A stretch of 64,000 bases of DNA, taken from contig JAIVFJ010000198.1 in NCBI GenBank assembly GCA_025765615.1, forward strand, positions 1 through 64,000. Direction: 5' to 3'. Position numbers and translations under genes: made by a program. The notes under the pieces were generated by a model. The model was not told where the DNA came from and ran no database searches. It saw only the letters and a list, made by a program, of their open reading frames with translations. Of the stretch, positions 1-10,365 are shown in pieces (position 1 is the first letter of the stretch; each line of letters starts with the position of its first letter). The DNA comes from Zopfochytrium polystomum. Taxonomy: Eukaryota > Chytridiomycota > Chytridiomycetes > Chytridiales > Chytridiaceae.

Positions 1-1152
1 AACACTGCCACCGTCACGGCCACGTCCACAACTGTCAGCTTGTCGACGGCAACCTCCACCGCAACGGCCACCGTAACACAAGTCGTCGTGCAGGTCCAAA
101 CGGTCACGGCGGTGTCGATCTCGGTCGCGACGGTGACGACGACGGCAACGTCTGTTACGACGAGGAATACCACGGCGACGGCCACCGCTACTGCCACGTC
201 GGTTCGTGTTGTGACGGATATCGAGACGGACACCCACAACATCTCCACCACGGCAACGACGACCAACACCCAGACCCAGACGGCCACGACTGTGTCCAAG
301 ACCACATCTACCGCTACCGAGACGGCGACCCTCGTCCAGGTCCGCTACGAAACCGCGACCGTCACTGCCACTGCAACCACCACCGCCACCGCCACCGTCA
401 CGGCCACGGTCACGGCGACGCAAAGCACCACCGCAACCCAGACCGCGACCAGTACCGCCACCTCCGTGTCCTTGACGACCCAGACCCAAACCCTCACCCA
501 GACCCAGACAACTCTCTCGGTCTCAATCGACACGCAGACTCACAACCTCACCGCAACTACCACCGCCACCGCCACCGCCACCTCCACGGCGACCTCGTTC
601 ATCACGGTGCCTACGACAAAGACGTCTACGGCTACAGAAACGGCGACGTCACTGTCCGTCTCGGTGTCCGTCTCGGCGTCGCCTTCGCCTACCACAAAGA
701 CGGAAACGGCAACGGCGACGACAACGGCCACCGCGACCTCCACCGCCAGGCAGACCACAACGGCCACCTCGACAGCTGTCTCCCGCTTTGCAGTTCCCGT
801 CGTCGAGGTCGTCACCGCGACCGCGACCGTCACCGCGACCGCCACTGTCACCTCCACCGCGACCTCGACGGCCACGGCCACGACGGAGCGAACGGCGACG
901 GTAACAGCTATCGGGACGGTCACCAACACCGTCTCGCAGACCGTTACTGCTCGGGTGACGGTCACGGCACCGTGCCCGGTGTCGTCGTCGTCTTCGGTCG
1001 TCGTGCTGGGGAGCATCATTTCGAGGGCGATCAGCGTCCCGTCGTCGTCGTCGGCGTCGCCGAGCTCGTCCGGGACGCCGTACAGCGTGCCGACGACGTT
1101 GGTGCCGTACGTGATGCCGACGCCGACGGAATCGTCGAAGCCGTCGTACTGA
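1..1152 (+). CDS. Thr/Ala/Val-rich repeat protein, 5' end outside window
   Basis: The reading frame is open at the first base and ends at a TGA at 1150-1152, so this is the C-terminal 383 residues of a longer protein. It consists almost entirely of TATATVT/TQTQT/TSTAT-type repeats with Thr at nearly every second position and short Val/Ser/Gln breaks. The last ~60 residues turn Ser-rich (short S runs) and end in a Pro/Ser/Thr tail without an obvious GPI or membrane segment. Alternating Thr/small residues suggest an extended, possibly O-glycosylated wall or surface stalk. This is inferred from composition only. No catalytic domain is visible. The same repeats leave long open frames on the opposite strand, but those start in different frames and have no recognisable content. 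An N-terminal signal peptide, if any, lies outside the window. Confidence 0.6.
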   Translation, partial: NTATVTATSTTVSLSTATSTATATVTQVVVQVQTVTAVSISVATVTTTATSVTTRNTTATATATATSVRVVTDIETDTHNISTTATTTNTQTQTATTVSKTTSTATETATLVQVRYETATVTATATTTATATVTATVTATQSTTATQTATSTATSVSLTTQTQTLTQTQTTLSVSIDTQTHNLTATTTATATATSTATSFITVPTTKTSTATETATSLSVSVSVSASPSPTTKTETATATTTATATSTARQTTTATSTAVSRFAVPVVEVVTATATVTATATVTSTATSTATATTERTATVTAIGTVTNTVSQTVTARVTVTAPCPVSSSSSVVVLGSIISRAISVPSSSSASPSSSGTPYSVPTTLVPYVMPTPTESSKPSY

Positions 1153-3246
1153 GCAGGGCGAAATTCGTGGAGTTCAAAGTTTTTTTTTTTTTTTTTTTTT
1201 TTTTTTTCACTTTGTTCCGCGTCCCCGCAATTTCCATCACCTTTTGTCGCCCGCCGACCCCGGTTTCCCGTCGTGGCCCCTCTGGTGCCTTCAACGCGGT
1301 GTGTCCGTGTATTGTGTTCTTTTGCGGCCTTGAAATTTTTTTTTTTATTTCCTTCTTTTAGTGACCCGCTGGCCCCGACGCATTCCGACACCACTCGTCC
1401 GCACCGCGAAATATTTCTCCGTTCGGTGTTTCCCATCTACCTTCCCCCGAACCATGACGACTTATTTATTTAAGGATGTTTCTCCTTAGCTGTTTTTTTT
1501 TTTTTTTTTTTCCCTTGAGCAAACGTCCCATCTCCCCACACGTTCCCCCACGATGCTGTATCACTATTTCATACATATTACTGCTTTTTTGTTCTTGTTT
1601 GTGCCCAACACTCCCACAGAAACCTTCGCGTGTACTTATGCGGACCGACGCTCTTTTTCCTCTTCACCACACCCGTCTCCTTTCCCTCGCGGGAAGCGGT
1701 ACGAAGGGAGGTGCCGATGAGAGGGAGGCGGTGAATTGTGAGAAATACGATGTACCGCCTGTCGTTTTAATTTCCAATTTTCCCCATTTTTATTTTTATT
1801 TTTTTTTTTTTTCCCCATGGTTTTGGTATGTAACGGTCGCGGTAGCTGTTGAGTTCAGCCGCACTTTTCTAGTTGAAGTAATTTCGTGCCTTTCAACTTT
1901 GGCTTCTGCTTCATTTGAAACTGCCAGCTACGTTCTTAAGCAGTTTGCAGTGCTTCCTTACATAGTCAACTGGATAACAGAGTAAGACAAAGATACATAA
2001 TGATATTTTAATGGTGTGGGAGGGAGCCCCGTTGTTGGCTGTGCATTTTGCATCAGGCTCCAAAGGCAACGAAAAATGGAACAAGGAGCTCCGGAGGTCA
2101 GAGCTCCAAAAAAAACCAATCCAGAGCGATTTAATCAAGGAGCAGCAAAAGTTGCATAAATCCAATTTCTTTCGACAAAACATAGCAGTCTGATAAAAAT
2201 GCAGGCAATCAACAACATGAAAATACCTCGAATTTAAAACAATCAGTTCTCAAACTTCCAGAGACAACTGTAAAACACTGAGCGTTACACCTTACCAACA
2301 CTAAATCAAATATTGTCTCCCATCAATTCATTATTGATCTTACCTCTTGCAGCCCACGTTAGTGCTTCAAATCTCTTTCCTAAAGCAAATCATGTCAGGC
2401 AGCCAATTTCTGGTCATTTCATGTTTAGTTTCCAATATAAAGGGAACCATGGATATCAAAATTTTGGTATTGTGCCGAAAACTTCCTGTGCACATTGCAC
2501 GACAGATTGAAAGCTGAGTACTGTGCAATCTCAGCACCTGGTCATAGATTCACATCACAAAAAGGGGAACCAGAAGAGAAAAAAAATCCAAACAAACCAA
2601 AAATCCATTGACAGTATGTTCTCACTTTCGCCGCACCCGGAGCGACGTGATATCCACGGAAACACGAAGAAAGAAAGGAACACGAAAGACTGCTACACAA
2701 TATGCAAGCAACTAACACAAAAGAGCGACAAGAAAAAGCAGAAGAACAAGAAGATAAACGATCAAAAGCGTAGAGGAAAGAAACACGCAGAGAGACGGAG
2801 AGAGGGGGGAGGGGGCATGACGAGCGAGTGACTGACTGACTGACTGACTGACTGGTGTGAAGAGTTCGGAGGGGAGGAGGGCGGAATGTTGAAACTTCAG
2901 ATGGACGGACCAAGGTGCAGGCTAATGACAAGCAAACCGGAGGCACAAATCTTGCAGAGTGAGGCAGAGTGGAAAAAAAAAACGAGATGGATGACTACAG
3001 AGAGAGGACCGACGAACGAGAGAGAAAGGAGAGGGGAGTGTTGAGAGGAGGCGGGTGAAGAAAGGGGTCGGGGGAAGAGGTACTGAGAGTTGGGATAGGG
3101 GGGTATTGATCTTGTGAACAAGCACCGATGAAAAAACGTTCAAAATTCGCAGCTGAGATAACAAATAGATGCCGCATACCCACAAAGATAATCACGCTCT
3201 CTTCCGGATAGAGAGCTTATCACACTTTTTGGTTGTTAGCGACATT
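1153..3246. other. Intergenic, no gene recognised
   Basis: No ORF here has recognisable content. The stretch holds poly-T tracts near 1180-1207, 1330-1350, 1492-1510 and 1795-1813, a short TGAC tetranucleotide run at 2829-2854, and purine-rich DNA at 2790-3080. It separates the 3' ends of two convergent genes, so it should contain both 3' UTRs. Confidence 0.6.
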
Positions 3247-6047
3247 TTACCAAAATTCTCGGACTGTTCCTACGAGCTCCGCCAAGGTAGCCTGCTCATC
3301 CATTGACTTCCAAGGTTGGTTGCGGTCCACTGCTTCATTAGCTGCTGACCTCAGATCTCCGCGTCCAGAGACATCCACCCCTTCGTCTTTTCGGCTTCCA
3401 GTTGATGGCCTCCACGGAAGTTGTCCCGTGGAAAGAGGGGGGGCATCTTCTTTGCTCACCCGAACATCGCCGGCAGTCGCAAACCCACTTGAATGATCGG
3501 CCGACACAACCGAAACGTTTGAGCCATCAGGAGTGGGAGAGGGCGATGGCGCAACCACTTGCTTGCTCAGCGGTGACGGTGTGTGCGAGGAAGTAAAGTT
3601 CGGTGAAACAACAGAGTGAACGAATGGTCCTGCCACAGGAGAAGCGGTTCGAGGAGACCTTTGCTGTTCCAACGTTGGCGATGCCCGCCTTAAAGTCTCG
3701 TGAAAGTGGAAAGAATCGTCGCCTGATCGACTATGCGGATCATCCTGGACTGGGCCGGACCAAGAAAGCGCTGATACTGGCCGCACCAACCAACGCTTCG
3801 TGTTGCCCGATGTCACAAAGTCAGACGCCGCCTGTGAGCCGACATCAGACTCTTCGTACTCTTCGGTTCCATCCAAACTCTCGGTGGTTGAGGATTCGTC
3901 GTCTTCACGATCCTTGTCCCATACGCTTGTAGTCATCGAAAGCGATGCAAGGTCGGACCGACTCCGGACCGGTTTCAGATTTTGAGTGACTGTCGTGGCT
4001 GAGGAAGTGGCAGTTGCAGATCGGCTATCGTTGGTAGTCGCCGGCCTGTTTTGCGCAGCAACATACTCGAGGGTAGGCAGAGCGACAGAAACAGGCTGGT
4101 CCGATACCTTATCATTTTGAGGTCGAGGAAGTGAAGGGTGGCGGTAACTTTCCTCCGAGACGGAAGAGATGTGGACTGGGGCTGCAAACGCGGGAGTCTC
4201 TGCCTTACGGTGCTTAAGCGCTGATTTGAGAGGGGCAGACTCAGAGTTTTTAGAGTTGAGGTTTGCCTTTGCCTGGTGTGATGGTGGGGAATCACCACCA
4301 GCTGTGAAGAGGTTCATGGATTCTCGCACGCCTTTGCTGGCGCGGCGACGAGAGGCATGGAGGTAATCCTGAGTATTCGGCGTACTCATTATAACTGGGT
4401 GATCGGCTGCGGTCAGATCTCTGCCAGTTCTAGAGTAAAGTGCCGATTGCGAAGATGAGGACATTGGGGCCGAGGACGTTCTCGCGACGATGGCACCGCG
4501 GCCTTTAGAGGCGCTTGATAGGGAGCCCAAGCTTTCAACGGATGAGCTGGAGAGGCCTCCAACGGATGCCGAGCGTCCGTGTCGTCGCCGACCCCATGTG
4601 AAAAGACGAGGCGGTTGCTCAACAACAGCTTCCGGCGATCGGGGCGAAGTGAGAGAGTCAACCGAGAGCGAGCGACCATGAGCGCCACGCTTATTGAATC
4701 CAAAAATGTTGTTCCAAGGACGATGATTCGAAGCGGGGCGGTCTTCATAGACGATGAGGTTTGTGTCGAATCTTAGTTGCGGCTCCTTTCGTGGTACTGG
4801 CGGAGGAGTAGCTGGCGACGGGTCCGGCGCAGCTGGCGCAACTGGTGATTTGATGTCTTGCTCCTCGGAGCGGAGCCTGGTAGACTGTAAAAGAGTAAGT
4901 GGCTCCTATCATAGAGCAGTGCGGAGCAGCTCACCTCAGTGGTTTGGGTACGACGAAGTTCTAGTGACGACGAGCGGGGAGGTGCAATAAAACCTGCACT
5001 TGAAGCACTCTGCTTTGGGGAATCTCGGGGTGAAGATTGAAAAGGGACGGTCGGTTGAAGTGACCGAGGAGATTCGAATAATGTGTCCCTCAGGGGCGAG
5101 AGCAGAGAATGCCCTGAGTTTGATGGAATGCGGGCCTCCACAGGTACAGTCTTTTCGTTTGCTGATGGGGCAGACGCTGGTTGTGCCGCTGTTGCTTGAT
5201 CAAGTCGTGCGCGCTGTGCGGCCTTTATTTGATCAAACATTGACTGAGCCTGTTCAACCGACGACTCGAATCGCTTGTTGATGGTTTTGAAACCGTGGTC
5301 GTCCGATGAATAAGATGTTGCCGATACAATGGAATCTCGACGGGAGTTTGGTTGAACTGTGACGATCGGTGGTGGACGATTGTGGTGTAAGTCATCCCTA
5401 GAGCGCCGGGCCGAAGAGAACCTTTTCAATTCAGGTTTTTCTCCCCCAACGACAGACTGTACGTCATCGGTCGCATTTTCGCTCTTTTCTCTGCCGAGAT
5501 TCGACGACACCATCGTACTCTCCAGCTTCACTGATTCATCGTTCGCCACTTTTTTGGCTAAAGCGTCCGAGCTCCCTGAATTTGAAGCAGATTGAGGCTC
5601 TACCACCGCGGACGACTGGTCTCTTGTTTCGCAAATTGAATCTCTCCGATTAGATCGTACGAGTTCCAAGAAGGACGCGCGCTTGGAGATGCTGCCCTTT
5701 TGAGCCACTGAAGGTGAGTCGTAAGCCACTTGCTGCGTGCTAGTTGGTATCTGAGATGCCGTTCGAGATTGGGAGGACGAAAACCGGCGCGCAAGTTGAG
5801 TACCGCTCGAGTTGGACAACAGAGACAGGTTGTCCTCGCTTCGACGAGAGAGGCCGTTTGGTAAAGTTGGAGATTTGGGGGGAAGGACAGATCTGAGGAA
5901 AGCCTGAAAGCTGGATCCCGCGTTCTGTCCGTTGGGAGGTTGACCAACCTCCCCTGATTGGCTGATGCCTGTCTTCCTCTCGTTCTTCGATCCCCGCCGT
6001 TGGAGGAGAGAAGGACGACTCCGACTGCCGGAACGTATCGAAGCCTG

Positions 6048-6086
<39 letters not shown>

Positions 6087-6536
6087 GCTCTGGTGCTGAA
6101 ACCGCTGCTCGGAAGAAGCACGTGGTGGAGAAACGGATAAAACTGATGGTGACGAGGAGGCTGCGGCAAGTCTTTGCCGCATCGTGTTCGACCGGTGAAG
6201 ACCGGAGTTTTCGGGAGGAAGGGGTGGCAGCATTCCAGTTGCTACTGATCTCGATTTTGGTGAGGGTTGATGTGACTTGACAGATATCCACGTGGAGCCA
6301 CTGTGAGCGGTGCCAACGCTTATGTGGCTCGCCACGTCGGCCTCAGGCTGCTGGTCCAAATCGGTCGGATTTCTGCGGGTCTGGCGTGCAACGGCAAAGT
6401 GATGAGGGACGGATTCAGAGGGAGTTGCCATAGTGGGAAACAGGGAAGGAAAGTTGGCGGCAGGAACAACAAGCGTGTGGAGAGAGTCCCCAGCGCGAAG
6501 CGAAAAAGGAGAAGGAGTACGAGGCGTTTGATGCAT
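3247..6536 (-). CDS. Ser-rich low-complexity protein with polyQ tract, function unknown
   Basis: Two exons, 6536-4935 and 4884-3247, flank a 50-nt intron (donor GTGAGC, acceptor TTTTACAG). Joining them keeps one frame of 1080 codons (1079 residues). The ATG at 6536 is preceded by an in-frame TAG seven codons upstream, and the stop is TAA at 3249-3247. The protein is mostly disordered, rich in Ser, Pro, Arg and Gln, with a polyQ run near residue 155-170 and several RRxS / RSxS motifs that look like kinase sites. One less disordered stretch around residues 395-445 (FKTINKRFESSVEQAQSMF onward) looks helical and could form a coiled coil. I do not recognise a family. The composition would fit a signalling or cytoskeletal scaffold, but that is speculation. 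Confidence 0.7.
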
Positions 6537-7099
6537 TGTTGCAAAGGAGTGGTGCTACAATGATGCAATGATTGGTGATGATGATGATTGATGAGATGCC
6601 AGTGAGAGAGGGAGAGTGACCAAGACTCTCAATGTGATGTGTGTGCTAAGACGATTACTGATGCCAAAAAGTACTTGCTAACTAGGTACGTGAGTAGGTT
6701 GCGGTGTTGGTTGAGGGAATAATGTGGAGCAAGGGGGTGGTGGGTGCGGCCGCCTTTCAGAGTGCACGGAAGAGAGAGAGGGCCATCGTGGAAGAGGGCG
6801 GCGGTGGTGGTCGCAACACTGACTGACTACTACTACTGCTGCTGCTAATTGGGATAACGACAGTGTCCCCTTTGTCTCGTTTTCGTTCGCTTGATTCGGA
6901 CATCATCACCTCCCAAAATGGGTTGGTGGCGCATCAAACCAAAAAAGGAAACCGCGGTGCGCTTTCCCCGCCTCTGGTGGCGGAAGGGCAGCCAGAGAGG
7001 TCTGGACCGACTTGTCCCCACGAATCCACCTACGTATGTGGAGCTGGCAGGACCAGCAGTGCTGTAGCAGCAATGGCCAATACCGAACAAGAGAGAGCG

Positions 7100-7103
<4 letters not shown>

Positions 7104-7152
<49 letters not shown>
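7104..7152. repeat. (GA)n microsatellite
   Basis: About 48 bp of uninterrupted GA dinucleotide, preceded by a shorter imperfect GA stretch. Confidence 0.95.
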
Positions 7153-7154
<2 letters not shown>

Positions 7155-8087
7155 AACAGGGGGAACGACTGATCGGGCGGTGGTGGCCCTTACCAAAAAA
7201 AGTGAACGCGACAGGCAAAGCTACTGCTGCTGCTGCGTTGCTCCACGGATCCTTAGAGGCAGAAACAAGGTTGGATGAACGAAATAGCGAGAGAGTAGGG
7301 TTCGGAAGGGCGACACGCTGCTGGGAGTCGGTCGGTCGGTCGGTCGGTCGAGGGCGTGCCGCCGCTCCGACGGACGGGCAAGGAAGGAGATCCCTTTTTT
7401 TTTTGAGGTCGATGTTGGAGTTTGCTTGGGGTTGCGGCGTTGAACACGGAGGGTGGACGGGGTGGTGGGTGGTTGGTGTGTGGGGCGTACGACCTCCCAA
7501 GCCGTCGCTGTCACGGGCTAAGGGTTAGTCGCGTGTTCCCCTCCGTCCGCCGCCCCTTGGTCGCTGTTCTCGTCCTCCTCCTCGTCGTCGTCGTCGTCGT
7601 CCCCCTACACACGCGCGCGCTCGGCCGTCGCAACCCCGCAGCAGCACCAGCAGCAGCAGCAGCACCAAGCAAGCAAGCAAGCAGGCGGCTTGCGTGCTTT
7701 TCTTTTTTGTTTTTCATCACTTGCCCATGCATCATCATCATCATCATCATCAATCAGCCTTCTTCTTCATTTTCATTTTCATTTTCATTCATCCTCTTCT
7801 TTCGTCTTGATCTTTTCTTCTTCCCAAAGTCTTCCCGTTCTTTCTTCACTTTTCCATTTCATTTCAGGCCCTTTGTTTCTTTTTTGTTATTTTTGAAAAG
7901 AAAAAAAACAATCGCACTGATTCATCATGTCTGTGGGGGGGAAGGTGGTCGCACACCATTTCGCGTCGCGCTCTCTAGGACTTCTTTTTTGTCTTTTGTT
8001 TTCTCTCTTCGATAACATTTTTTCCTTTCTTTTTTTTTTTTTCGCGAAGCACGGACACGCACCGCGGTTCGGGCAGGAGTGGCAGAT

Positions 8088-8167
8088 AAGGCAGACAGAC
8101 AGACAGACAGACAGAAAAACAGACAGACAGACAGGAAGATAGATCGACAGACAGACAGACAGACAGA
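8088..8167. repeat. (CAGA)n tetranucleotide repeat
   Basis: About 80 bp of CAGA units with a few interruptions (AAAACAGA, GGAAGATAGAT). The same tetranucleotide recurs near 22200 and 63811. Confidence 0.9.
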
Positions 8168-8510
8168 GGTAAAGCCTCCAAAAAAGGATTCCGGTGGCTG
8201 CAAAGGGAAAAGAAAACGAAAAAAAAACAACAATGGGGTGAGGTCGTGCTATATCCTGAACCAAAGCAAAAGTGGTTTGATTGGTTGGATCGTTGGCAAT
8301 TGTTTTTCTCCGAAACTTGCAATTTTGAACAGAATTTCGCACTGTGCAGAAAGTCTTTGTCATGCATTTCGTCCAAAATTCCAGCGCAAAAAATCAAGAG
8401 GATGTGGCTGTAGTCAACTGCTGATTCACGAAAAAGGGGAGGGGAAATTTTTCTGATGGGCCATATTGTTTGGCACTGGCAATCCAAAAACATCTTTGAA
8501 AAACTTACCT

Positions 8511-8657
8511 GCCAAAAACCGTTGGTCTGTCCGGCTCCTCTGCCACCATCTGCCTTGACTGGTGGCAAAAATTCTTTTTGGAGAGAGGCAATTTCTGTCC
8601 AACATCTTTTGCGACAGAGGAGCCAGACAGACCAGTACCAAGCCAAAGGTTTTTGAC
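8511..8657. repeat. Imperfect inverted repeat (hairpin-forming)
   Basis: The left arm at 8511-8542 (CCAAAAACC then GGTCTGTCCGGCTCCTCTG) is complementary to the right arm at 8613-8657 (CAGAGGAGCCAGACAGACC, then AAAGGTTTTTG). The right arm has an extra ~10 nt and one C/T mismatch. A second small hairpin, TGCCACCA with TGGTGGCA, sits in the loop. This could be the remnant of a palindromic or MITE-like element. No coding content is seen. Confidence 0.6.
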
Positions 8658-9048
8658 AGAAAAGTGCTGTTTTTCGCAATTACCAAACAAAACGGCCAAC
8701 TATGGCCTCCAATCCAGGATTCCAGATCGAAGGGAAATGCTCATACCACACCAGACTTAGAGTCTGAAATAGAGGGATTATTAGTCTAGGACAGATGATC
8801 AAAAGCTTTGAAAGGGAAAATTGAAGAAAATGAGTAAGAATAAGCTGTAAAATGTATGAAAAGGGTAGGCCCCTTTTTCGCCTTGCACAAAAATATGGAA
8901 TGCCCTTCTATGACACAGGCATCAAAGGACTACTTTAGCAATAGTTTATGTTATGACTGAGAAGAGTTTGAAATAAATTGGGCCATATGGAAGAGCGCCC
9001 ACAGTGTGAGACTATACTCACTCCTTTGACCCTGGGATCTGGGCCCTA
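8658..9048. other. Left flank of the retrotransposon, nothing recognised
   Basis: AT-rich sequence without a supported gene, ending in the CCCTA that forms the left copy of the target-site duplication (9044-9048). Confidence 0.6.
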
Positions 9049-9076
9049 TGTTATGAATCACCCTCTGGAAACCTCT

Positions 9077-9254
9077 GGAACCTTCTAGAACATTCCTTCA
9101 TGGAACCTTCTGGAACCTTCTGGAACCTTCTAGAACATTCCTTCATGGAACCTTGTGGAACCTTCTGGAACCTTCTTTGCTTTCCTGACTTGTCTTGTTG
9201 TCATTGGTATCATTGGTATCATTGTATTACTAATTGCTCTTTCTGGAACTTTCT
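9077..9254 (+). promoter_or_regulatory. Heat-shock-element arrays in the LTR promoter
   Basis: Heat-shock factor trimers bind contiguous inverted nGAAn/nTTCn pentamers. Counting strictly in 5-bp steps, 9077-9096 has four perfect pentamers, 9102-9141 has eight, 9147-9176 has six with one degenerate (TTG for TTC), and 9240-9254 has three. All lie upstream of the TATA box. The arrangement is repeated in the 3' LTR and, with fewer units, in the solo LTRs. Heat or stress inducibility is inferred from the motif, not shown. Confidence 0.75.
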
Positions 9255-9285
9255 TTGAGTCTTGACAAGGAAGACTCTCAAAAGG

Positions 9286-9331
9286 TATAAAAGGGGGATG
9301 GGGGACCTGTCCCATCCCTCAAGTGAATTAT
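9286..9331 (+). promoter_or_regulatory. LTR TATA box and putative RNA start (start of R)
   Basis: TATAAAA lies at 9286-9292. The segment AAGTGAATTAT at 9321-9331, 35 nt after the first T of the TATA box, is exactly complementary to the primer-binding site. It is therefore likely to be the 5' end of the transcript. Confidence 0.65.
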
Positions 9332-9403
9332 TGTTTCCAATACAATCATCACTCCTCTCAGTCCCTTGTCTGCCTTGCCCTGTCCTGCCATGTTCCTGAC
9401 ATC

Positions 9404-9414
9404 ATAATTCACTT
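9404..9414 (+). other. Primer-binding site, self-priming type
   Basis: ATAATTCACTT, starting 2 nt after the LTR, does not resemble a tRNA 3' end (no TGG start). It is a perfect 11-nt complement of 9321-9331 in the R region. Tf1 of fission yeast and related chromoviruses prime from the first 11 nt of their own mRNA in this way. The 2-nt gap would fit removal of two terminal bases by integrase. Confidence 0.75.
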
Positions 9415-9441
9415 CACCCTCTCCTACTACTCTCTGCCATC

Positions 9442-10365
9442 ATGTCTGACCCAAACAACACCTTCCCTGATGCAACTGCCTTCCAAGCCTTGATGGACCA
9501 ATTACAAGCCCTTTCAAGACAGACACACCAACTTCAAGAACAAGTCCTTCACCAGCAGCACCAGCTTCAACAACAACTTCACCAACAAGAACATCAAGCT
9601 CTTCCCCTGCCCCAAACCAACCAAGCAAGAGAGCCCAAGGTTCCCAGCCCTGACAAGTTCACTGGGCTGGCCAAAGACCTCAGGAACTTTATGGCCACTG
9701 TGGAGAATGTCATCCTTCTCCAACCTTCAAGATTTCCCAGTGAGCAAGTCAAGGTTCTTTTCACAAGCACCCTCCTGTCTGGTCAAGCTCAATCATGGTA
9801 CAGATCTCTCCCAAGCACACCCACCACCCTGCAAGAGCTCTGGGAGGGGCTGGAAGCTACCTTTGGTGACCCCTACGCATCTTGGACAGCAAGATCCAAG
9901 CTCAAGCATATCAAGCAAGGAAAGCAATCTTGTGTGGCCTACACCAACCAATTCAAGCAACTAGCCAGAGACTCTGGATACAATGATGCAACTCTGATGG
10001 AGCTGTACCATGATGGTCTCCATGAGTCTATCCAAGACATGCTCTCCCAGTCTCTGCACATCCCTGAGACCTTGGAAGAGTACATTCTCCTTGCCATCAA
10101 GATTGACAACAGACTCTACTCCAAGAGGCTGAAGCAAAGACAAATAGGAACTACATCAAGACCTACCCCAGTTCCTCAAGCTCTTACAGTTCCTGAACCC
10201 ATGCAAGTGGATGCAGTTGAGACACTTCCTAAGAGTCCTCTGAGCCAAGAGGAGAAAACAAGGAGGGCCCAGCAGGGACTGTGTTTCTACTGTGGCTCCA
10301 AGGAACACGCTGTCAAGGACTGCCCAAGGAAGAAGCACCCAAACTCCCAGGTCCAGGCTCACTGA
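9442..10365 (+). CDS. gag: Retrotransposon Gag (capsid/nucleocapsid)
   Basis: 307 residues from an ATG 41 nt after the LTR. The N-terminal ~60 residues are Gln/Leu/His-rich and probably coiled coil. Residues ~65-235 match the gypsy capsid family (segments FTGLAKDLRNF, WYRSLPSTP, LWEGLEATFGDPY and FKQLARDSGYNDATL are typical). A CX2CX4HX4C zinc knuckle follows at C281, C284, H289 and C294. The product should form the particle shell and bind the element's RNA. The frame is fully open, so the element probably still makes its own particles. The end overlaps the pol frame, which lies one base back (-1). Confidence 0.9.
   Translation: MSDPNNTFPDATAFQALMDQLQALSRQTHQLQEQVLHQQHQLQQQLHQQEHQALPLPQTNQAREPKVPSPDKFTGLAKDLRNFMATVENVILLQPSRFPSEQVKVLFTSTLLSGQAQSWYRSLPSTPTTLQELWEGLEATFGDPYASWTARSKLKHIKQGKQSCVAYTNQFKQLARDSGYNDATLMELYHDGLHESIQDMLSQSLHIPETLEEYILLAIKIDNRLYSKRLKQRQIGTTSRPTPVPQALTVPEPMQVDAVETLPKSPLSQEEKTRRAQQGLCFYCGSKEHAVKDCPRKKHPNSQVQAH

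Larger units (their letters stand above)
6537..8510. other. Upstream intergenic region, microsatellite-rich
   Basis: No gene is supported. This is the 5' flank of the minus-strand gene at 3247-6536. It contains a GA run, a (GGTC) run at 7327-7350, CAT and TTTTCA repeats near 7735-7800 and a CAGA tract. Long open frames here come from the repeats themselves. Confidence 0.55.
9049..9401 (+). repeat. 5' LTR (353 bp)
   Basis: Has TG...CA ends, and every base I compared matches the 3' LTR at 11877-12229. The upstream half holds phased GGAACCTTCT-type arrays. The TATA box TATAAAA is at 9286-9292 and the presumed transcript start lies about 30-35 bp further on. Confidence 0.95.

Noticed and set aside
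540..1436. 298-codon minus-strand ORF opposite the Thr-rich gene
   Set aside because: It is the antisense of a repetitive coding region (Val/Ala repeats) and continues into a poly-Lys run from a poly-T tract. No independent content.
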